DNA of 64,000 bases from Pectinophora gossypiella (Eukaryota; Arthropoda; Insecta; Lepidoptera; Gelechiidae), in NCBI RefSeq assembly GCF_024362695.1, contig NC_065414.1:2063501-2127500 (forward strand), given 5' to 3'. This document shows, piece after piece, positions 56,816 to 64,000 of the stretch; within the stretch, counting starts at the first letter, position 1, and every line of letters starts with the position of its first letter. The notes below the pieces were generated by a model. It made no database searches. It was not told the origin of the DNA and saw only the letters and a program-made list of their open reading frames with translations. Both the position numbers and the translations under genes were made by a program.

Positions 56816-57025
56816 GGCCAGGCGCGCACTACGAGTTTTGCGCCGCGCGGCAGAAAATAGCAGCGGCATCGGCATAATGTCGCACTGTAATACTGCGCCG
56901 CTGCGGCGGCTTTGCCGTCAAGTGCGCGCAATACAATTTAAAACTGTTTGGTACAGAATTACAGTGCGACATTATGCTGCTGCTTTTTTCTGCCGCGCGG
57001 CGAAAATCGTAGTGCGTGCCTGGCC
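56816..57025. mobile_element. 210-bp MITE with TTA target duplication
   Basis: GGCCAGGCGCGCACTACGA mirrored by TCGTAGTGCGTGCCTGGCC, and CATAATGTCGCACTGTAAT mirrored internally. TTA at 56813-56815 and 57026-57028. PIF/Harbinger-like. Confidence 0.85.
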
Positions 57026-57170
57026 TTAGACGCCTACAATCAGGTGTTACCTTGACTTTGCCCAAGCTAGACTGCCCTACAGACTTTGATTATTACTTAC
57101 GTATATAAGTCACTCATTATTTCACTTGATGTCTATTTCAATTGACTTATCTCACATTATTATTATTAAC

Positions 57171-57491
57171 AGCCTCCGTGGTCTAGTGGTTAGAGCGTTA
57201 AGCTCACGATCTGGAGTTCCGGGTTCGATTCCCGTTGGGGACATTGTGGAAATCACTCTGTGAGACTGTCATTTGTTTGCTCAGGAATTTGCAGGCTTGA
57301 ATCACATGTGTGTCTGAAAAAGTAGGTTGATGCTTCCGAGGGTACGTTAGGCTGTTGGTTCCGGCTATTATCCGTAAAAACACCTCTACCAGTCCGCAGC
57401 TGAGCAGCGTGGTGGAGTATGCTCCATATCCTCTCCGGTTGATTGAGGGGAGGCCTGTGCCCAGCGGTGGGATGTATGTAGGTTGTTTTGT
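57171..57491 (+). mobile_element. SINE family S4, complete
   Basis: Head AGCCTCCGTGGTCTAGTGG, box B GGGTTCGATTCCC, tail GGGGAGGCCTGTGCCCAG. Confidence 0.9.
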
Positions 57492-58017
57492 GTAAATACA
57501 ATCTCGCCATGCATCCAAATTCCAATCAAAAACTAAAATAAATAAAGTGTAATATCGATAGGCAGTAGATATAAGCAAATAAAAAATATTTTGTGAAAAT
57601 ACGTGAAATACCTGGGTATTTTATTTTGATTTTATCCCCTTTTCACTGGTGAAAAGGGGATACAATAAATATAAAATATTGCTTCTGTACTGGACCGGGA
57701 ACGAAAACACATATCGTATTCCACTGACGTTCGTTTGACATAAAACTGTATAAAAAATCTGTATAAGTCCTTCAACTACTAACACAAGAATTTAATTACA
57801 GGTTTATTGAAGCCTCGATATATAGTTCCCTTTGACAGTCCCGTGAAAGCGGATATTGGAGAATGAAGTACAAATAGTTCATTACATCGAACTTTGTACA
57901 TAGTTCCGCCCTTCTTATTATCTCTTCTATCTAACTAGTCTATATTTCTTTGCCTAGGTATAGAAAAAATTTTACGGCTAATGCCTAGTATTAAACCAAA
58001 CCAAAAACATATAATTG

Positions 58018-58472
58018 AAAATAAGGAAACGGTTTATTAAATCATATATTTGGAGCATTGCACTCTATGGAAGTGAAACGTGGACTATGACACAGAGAGA
58101 CAGAGAGAGAGGTTGGAAGCGTTTGAGATGTGGTGTTGGCGAAGGATGGAGGGTATAAGCTGGACTGAAATGGTGTCAAATGAAAAAGTGCTGGAAAGAG
58201 TTGAAGAAAAGAGAACCATATTGAAGACTATAGAGAACCGGAGAGGAAATATGATTGGCCACCTGATACGACACGATTCATTTATAACAAACATTATAGA
58301 AGGAAAAATTGAAGGGAAGAGAGGAAGAGGTAGACCTAGGATAACATTTATGAAACAAATAAAAGTGAAGGTGCAGGTCGTGTCGTATCGGGAGGTGAAG
58401 GTTTTGGCGGGAAGAAGAGAGAAATGGCGGTTACTCCACCGACAAGAGCGCAGCTCTTAAATAGAGAGAGAG
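58018..58472 (+). mobile_element. 5'-truncated LINE with frameshift and (AG)n tail
   Basis: Frame one reads RKRFIKSYIWSIALYGSETW; after an AG-rich slip near 58100 a second frame reads RLEAFEMWCWRRMEGISWTE, MIGHLIRHDSFITNIIEGK and RGRGRPR ... LLHRQERSS. These are the C-terminal parts of a non-LTR reverse transcriptase, probably RTE-like. The 3' end CACCGACAAGAGCGCAGCTC then (AG)n is shared with other tails in the window. Confidence 0.88.
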
Positions 58473-59599
58473 AGAGAGCCTAGTATTAAACGGAACGACC
58501 AATTCAGTACAATATAGCACAAACACACACACTAACACCCTATCACTTTGTAGAAGTATGTTTTTATTTAATTTTATATGCTTACGTTAATTTTTTTTAT
58601 TTACTTTATTTGTTATAGTCTCTATAGACTGATAATTATTATAAATAACCGTTATCTTGGAGGTGAAGACCTGGAGACACAGGGTATGCTAGTTTAGACT
58701 CCAGCCTCTACAAATACTGTTAATGTTCATGTTAAAAATCATTATGAATAAGAATAAAAGTAATGCTATTTAAGAGGAAATGAAAACTTTACTTACTTAC
58801 AATAAGTGGTTATATTTCAAATAAGATAATATTTTACAATAGCCTCAATGCGTGGTAAGAATTAGATCTGTCAAAGTAAGTAAACTAGTGTTGTGACGTT
58901 CACTGGCATAGTGATGTATCAGTCGAGATTAGGTCAATCGATTCTTTTCTATCTAACAATAGAGACTTAAGACCTCACAACCCACACGACAGAAGAAGAA
59001 GAATGATTGGATTTAATTTTTCCTGGCTGTCATATACTTAAACACAATCGTATATTTTTATTAATTATTAACTTGGGGTTATTGCGTAAAACGATCTATT
59101 TCAGGCAACCGTAAGATAAGGAAAAAATAAAAAAAAATAGTAGAAAGTAGGCCGGGGCGAGGGAGTTTGTAATGGATATTACAGTCTCGCAATTAAAAAA
59201 AAATGCAAAAAAATATAACCATAATTAAAATTGCTGTAAGTATATTAATTTAATTCTGATACAATGGCTATGGAGTCGAGCGATAATTAAACCGACTTCA
59301 AAAAGAGAAGGTTTTTTCCGTTTTCAACGTAAGTTTAGCACAAGATTTTTACATTTAAATTATTCAGTCACTAAATATAACGTGAAGAAAATGTAAAAGA
59401 ATCAAAGTCTGTCCTTGAAATCAGATATTATATCGTAGCTTTATTAAATCCAAAGCAAATGTTTGCTTTCTGATTTATGAACATGTTAGATAATGGAGTG
59501 CGTGAAAATCACATGAAAATGTTTTTGTATTAAATACCTACGTATAAGTACCTACCTATATTCTAAAACAGATATATAGGTACCTACTTACAAATAGGG

Positions 59600-59792
59600 T
59601 ATGTAGGTGACGTCGTAACGAATACTGAGGGGGATGATTCTGAGTTAATTTCAAGTGGAATATTCCATCGCAAAAGAATAAAAAAATTTCATGAATTTTG
59701 CGACTCATTATTTCACTTGATATTAACTCAGAATCATGAGCTGAATCATCCCCCTGAGTATTCGGTATGGTATCACTAACACCTGTACATGG
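59600..59792. mobile_element. MITE, relative of the element at 49356
   Basis: GTCGTAACGAATACTGAGGG and mirrored CCCCTGAGTATTCGGTATGG; inner TTCTGAGTTAATTTCAAGTG mirrored by CACTTGATATTAACTCAGAA. Confidence 0.8.
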
Positions 59793-60564
59793 AATCGTAT
59801 GCGGTAAAGGTTTAAAAAAGAAAACACGCTAAAATTTAAATTCAAACAAATGACGATGCATTTTAGCCTCAGTTTTCAAAAATGGAATATCGTCTGTGAG
59901 TACCTATTAAAAAGGCAGCAGATTTGTCTATTGCATTCCTCCCATTCCACCCTATAAACCTGTGAAACTGTGAAAGGTTTTGTCTGACAGAGGCCGGCGG
60001 GGTCCAATTCGTACCTACCTGTCTGCGATGCAACTGACGTATCAAATTAGCAACCTCGCCAGTACCACCCCATGCCACATAACAATGCCATGTGGCAGTT
60101 TGATAGCTAAAGCAATAACCGGATTTTACTAGGATCACAGTCACAGTTAGCTCGACCATTATAGACGGTGATACGGCCCACCACCTATCACGTTGCTCTA
60201 ACAGAAAGCCCGGTGAGGAGTGGGTACTTAGTTCATCTCGCGATGGATGTACCTCAGACTACCTCAATATAGTCTATAAAACAATACTTCTTATCTATAC
60301 TAAACAAACACTTAGTAAATAGGCAAGAGGACAAACTAGTTAAGAATTTGTAAAGAAATACAAGCGTATGACGTCATCAATACACGTAGCTGCGTCATTG
60401 TGCAAGAGACCAAAACCTGAAGATATCATGATAATGTTGAAGTCGAACCATAATAATAATAACATCACATTTAGATTAAATTGTCTTAAGGGGCCTCTAC
60501 GTGTTGGCTTCGGCCCCACGCACGCCTTCTAAAAGTCCATGACTCCATAGTCCTGAGATATGGA

Positions 60565-60960
60565 AATGACAAACATAATAATAATAAAACACTTTATTGC
60601 ACACAAATTTACAAAACATTTACAGGATAAACTTATTTTAAGGTGGGCAAAGGCGTCAAGACCATATTTAACTTCTGTCCACCATATTATTTCAACTATG
60701 GGCTTGGCATACCTAATAAGGCACGTTCATGTTACCTCACCGGTTGTATATCGGCTTTGCGCGATTGCCCGGGCACCAGGGCTGCATTGGCGGTTGCCAT
60801 GGGGACCGCCGGTCGCTCTAGGCACACCCATAGCAACTACATCCCTCCACCGTTCAGTATTTACTTCATTTACACCACCCATCTCCCAGTGAATCTGATT
60901 CCCTAGTACCTCCGCAGCAATGACGGCGAGGTTTTTGAGCACGCTTCTTGGCACAAATAT
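60565..60960 (-). mobile_element. Retroposon 3' end with polyadenylation signal, minus strand
   Basis: On the minus strand a 75-codon frame (VLKNLAVIAAEVLGNQIHWE ...) is followed by an AT-rich stretch and GTGTGCAATAAAGTGTTTTA with ATT units. The layout suggests the 3' end of a non-LTR element. The protein is not recognised. Confidence 0.4.
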
Positions 60961-61387
60961 AAAATGGTTATTTACTTAGTAAAAAAACAATATTAATTAC
61001 ACTTTCCGACAACTATAAAATATAAGTGCTTAGCTGTACAGTGTAAATAAAAAACTGTACTATTTACATATTTATTTTCGGAGTATGCCGCAAAAATGTA
61101 TTCTGAGTGAGTGAAATAAATATAAAAGTTTAAAAACTAAAACCCGACTACGGAAAAATCACGCTCTAAAAAGTATGAAACAAGATAGCCGTGATCATTT
61201 TAAGGGAACCGGAAGACAAGTTAGTCCTACTAAAATGTCTTCTAAGCGTCTGACTTTGGTACAGGTAGGTAATACAAGCCAACAACCGGTAACACCAGAT
61301 TGAAACAATCTATTTAAATCGCTTTTAACTTATAAAAAAACCGTAAACGTCGCCAAATTGTCTGTTAGTTTTTTTATAGAAGTAGGT

Positions 61388-61657
61388 CTTCATCATCAGC
61401 CCATTAACGTCACGGGGCACGGGCCACGGGGCACGGGCCTTCCCTATGGATGGATAGGGCGATCGGGCCTTAAACCTTCACGCGGGCCCAGTGCGGATTG
61501 ATGGTTATTAACGAACGTGCCTTCCGAAGCACGGAGGAGCTCCAGATGAAAATATTTTTTTTGTGGTCACCCATCCTATGACCAGCCTTTGGGAAAGTTG
61601 CTTAACTTCAACAATCGAAGCCCGAGCGCGTTTACCGCTGCGCCACCGAGCTCCGCA
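61388..61657 (-). mobile_element. SINE family S3, minus strand, 10-bp duplication
   Basis: AGAAGTAGGT at 61378-61387 and 61658-61667 flanks it. A block near 61416 (CACGGGGCACGGGCC) is internally duplicated and the CTGCTAATGCAGCC part is missing. Confidence 0.88.
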
Positions 61658-61929
61658 AGAAGTAGGTACGTACCTACTTACTACCAAATGGTTTACATTA
61701 TAATATTATTCCATAAATCCATAAATCTTTACAAATCTAAATAAAACAAAAAAGCGTTTAAAAACATCGAAAACGACTTTTATAGTAGATATCTTTTTAC
61801 TTCTCAATTCACCACCTTTTTACCTCCACCAAACACCAGATAAAAGTGTATTTAAGCAATTAGTACTTATTACTTATTGTACTATGACAATCTAATGCAT
61901 ACGAGTACAAGTTCCGATCGTCTTGCAAG

Positions 61930-61990
61930 TACAGAGCGACGGGGGGCGCGGCGGCGGCGGCGGCGGGGCGGGGGCAACGCGCCCTACGTT
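61930..61990. repeat. (CGG)n-rich tract
   Basis: GGGGGGCGCGGCGGCGGCGG and GCGGCGGGGCGGGGGC in AT-rich surroundings. An 83-codon plus-strand frame crosses it but is not recognised. Confidence 0.5.
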
Positions 61991-62365
61991 GAGGCAGGTC
62001 TGAGCCAATATAACGACGCGACGACCCCGCACCAACTATACTTCAATTACCCAAACACCAACGACTGCGCCTCTTATGCCTATTCCATTACTCGCTACAT
62101 TCCCAGCTTTAGACCTCAACAGGAATAAACGACGCAATGGAAATTGTACACAGCGAATGTATTGTAAGTTTAGTGAGATTAGTAGTGCCGTTGCAGTGGG
62201 CGAGACGCCAAATTATTGCACTCGGAAGAAAGGTTGAGGTGCACTTAGTCGCTCACGCAATGCGACGTATTACCCTGACAGTTTCAAAATACCCAGTTGT
62301 GGTAGGACTCACGATGAATAAGGAGATTTTTCATTTATTTGTTTAATAATTAGTTATAACTAGTC

Positions 62366-62690
62366 CAGACGGAAGAACGCTTGACTCTCACTGTAAGGTC
62401 GCAGGTTCGAATCCAGCACGGGCCTAAACCTATAATTTTCGAAATCGTTTTTCTAATTCATGTTTGGATCATAAATTATTATCATGTGCTCAGCGTTGAA
62501 GGAAAACATCGTGAGGTAATCCACATACCCGAGAAATGCGTTTCGGAGGTATGCGACGTAACCTGTATTGAGCTGGTTTTCCCGTCGCGGGTTGAAAGGT
62601 CAAGCAGGCAGTGGCTTCTGTAAAAAACAGGACCTGTCAAATCTTCAGGTTAGGTAAGCGGACCCCGTGAAAACAGGATAACGCTAGGGA
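62366..62690 (+). mobile_element. SINE family S2, plus strand, head decayed
   Basis: GTCGCAGGTTCGAATCCAGC, CCCGAGAAATGCGTTTCGG and TAGGTAAGCGGACCCCGTG. Confidence 0.8.
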
Positions 62691-63370
62691 CATAAATAAT
62701 TAGCTATAACTAATTGTTAGATAAAACAGCATGTATAGTGAAGTCCTTTTTACTAACATGATGAGCTCAACAACTCCATTACTCACATGATAATAATATT
62801 GAGAAGGCGAAGATCCCACTGTCGACTTACGTGTTCGGAATATCCATAAGCTGAACACATGTTTTTTTCTTTACCTCCATTCTAGTAGATAAGTTTGACG
62901 TAAATATGTTACTATGTTACTGTCAAAAAAGGCAACCCTGTTGCCGACAGCTATTGAACTAAAAAATATAATGAAATCTAATCTAATGACCAGTCCAAAA
63001 TTTATAAAAAAGAAAAAAAATATTGATTTCATATATTTTTCATTATGATTCCTTACTTTCAAGGCACCTATAAAGTATTAGAGAGGATATTAAACGAGTT
63101 GGAATTTCCCCTCCGTAGACAAAAAAGGGTGTGAACTGTCGTCTACTGCGCTAATACGTAGTTATTTGATGTATAAGGGGTGTCTTCCTAAAGAGAAGTA
63201 CCTACATTTTGTCCAGGAAAAAGGTTGGCATTCGAGCCAAGTCTAGAATAAAAACATGTTTATTAACCCCTTAAATGCCGGAACGCGGATCTCGACCAGA
63301 CACAATGTAAAATCTATTGTGTCTGGTATCTCGGCATATGAGAGGTTAATACTTACTTATAATTTAATTC

Positions 63371-63708
63371 GTGTAGGTTGTGAGGTAGTTTACCAATCCC
63401 ATCAGGTGTCAGGGTTACTTTTTTTTTTTGACGTGACTTATTGTAAATTTGCCGCAGATGGCATTAACTACTTGGCCGGACAAATGGGGAGCGCTGAAGG
63501 CTCTCACCCGATTGAGCCGCCAAAGCTCCCTGATATGGCTCATGTACCGACTACTAACTTTAATCAGTATTCGGGACCAACGGCTTAACGTGCCTTTTGA
63601 AGCACGGATCATCTTACTTTTGGACAATCAGGTGATCAGCCTGTAATGTGCTTACCGAACTAGGGATAACAAAGTGATTTTTGTGATTTGTCCTCACCGG
63701 GATTAGAA
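63371..63708 (-). mobile_element. SINE family S1, minus strand, with an internal insertion
   Basis: GGTTGTGAGGTAGTTTACC, then extra sequence (about 63420-63510), then GAGCCGCCAAAGCTCCCTGA and CACCGGGATTAGAAC. The insert includes GACAAATGGGGAGCGCTGAA, absent from other copies. Confidence 0.75.
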
Positions 63709-63924
63709 CGGGAATGAATGAATTACTTGTGAACTTATCTACATCAATATAATATTATGGTATATTATAAATAATATTATCAATAAATAAATAAATAAAG
63801 AAAACTATGTACCCTATTAAAGCCGTTTCATAGCATAACAAATACTATATTGCACTCACAGTCAATATAAAATACAAAACAAAAGAGAAATACAATCAAC
63901 AATCTCTTCCAGGCAACTTAATCC

Positions 63925-64000
63925 CTACCTATAATACCAATACCACCTATCTATACCTATAGTACGTAATACCAATACCACCTATACCTATAATACCAAT
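63925..64000 (+). repeat. Short tandem repeat at the right edge
   Basis: Units of ACCTATAATACCAATACC with variants, cut by the window end. Confidence 0.75.

Noticed and set aside
57171..57245. Possible tRNA gene with good A and B boxes
   Set aside because: It is the head of a full SINE S4 whose body and tail follow; the same holds for the other tRNA-like segments in the window.
61877..62128. 83-codon frame crossing a CGG tract
   Set aside because: Arg/Gly run comes from the repeat; the remaining sequence shows no domain and no splice support.

Overview
The window looks like genomic DNA of a moth or butterfly (Lepidoptera). The evidence is several families of tRNA-headed SINEs, a piggyBac-type element flanked by TTAA, many short inverted-repeat elements (MITEs), a Helitron with a CTAG end and an internal minisatellite, AT-rich spacers full of 'taggtacctac'-like motifs, and short exons in long introns. 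There is no prokaryotic gene organisation. Most apparent ORFs are chance or repeat-derived. Species cannot be named from the sequence alone.

The one clearly recognisable host gene is an RNF126/RNF115-class E3 ubiquitin ligase (Drosophila relative: Iruka) on the plus strand, about 8314-20566. Seven coding exons can be joined in phase to give about 366 residues. In order these hold an N-terminal CxxC...CxxC zinc ribbon (interrupted by intron 1), an acidic linker, a Gly/Ala-rich middle, a C3H2C3 RING-H2 domain split by intron 5, and a Ser-rich tail ending in acidic residues. Its introns are heavily loaded with repeats. A SINE ends about 15 bases before the exon 2 acceptor. The exon 6 splice donor lies at the start of an ~80 bp tandem repeat that copies the exon-intron junction eleven times.

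A second, unidentified gene probably runs leftward on the minus strand from a divergent promoter shared with the ligase. An ATG exon at 7292-7236 and an exon at 6447-6393 have good splice signals and compatible phases. Weaker candidate exons lie at 5596-5543 and 105-1.

From 20.6 kb to 64 kb I found no convincing host exons. This part is a patchwork: a 1.07 kb inverted-repeat transposon (21.9-23.0 kb), a MITE (23.2 kb), a deleted piggyBac-like element with a shifted transposase C-terminus (26.1-27.1 kb), a 1.86 kb Helitron-like element (33.2-35.1 kb), four SINE families, 5'-truncated LINE tails, several PIF/Harbinger-like MITEs, nested insertions, GC-rich islands near 45.6, 47.1, 54.4 and 61.9 kb, and simple repeats. 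No rRNA, CRISPR or functional tRNA gene was seen; tRNA-like segments are SINE heads.

The observation most worth following is the minisatellite that iterates the 5' splice site of the ligase gene. It is followed by a twin-primed SINE with an inverted 5' half, the SINE docked against a 3' splice site, and the probable divergent gene.
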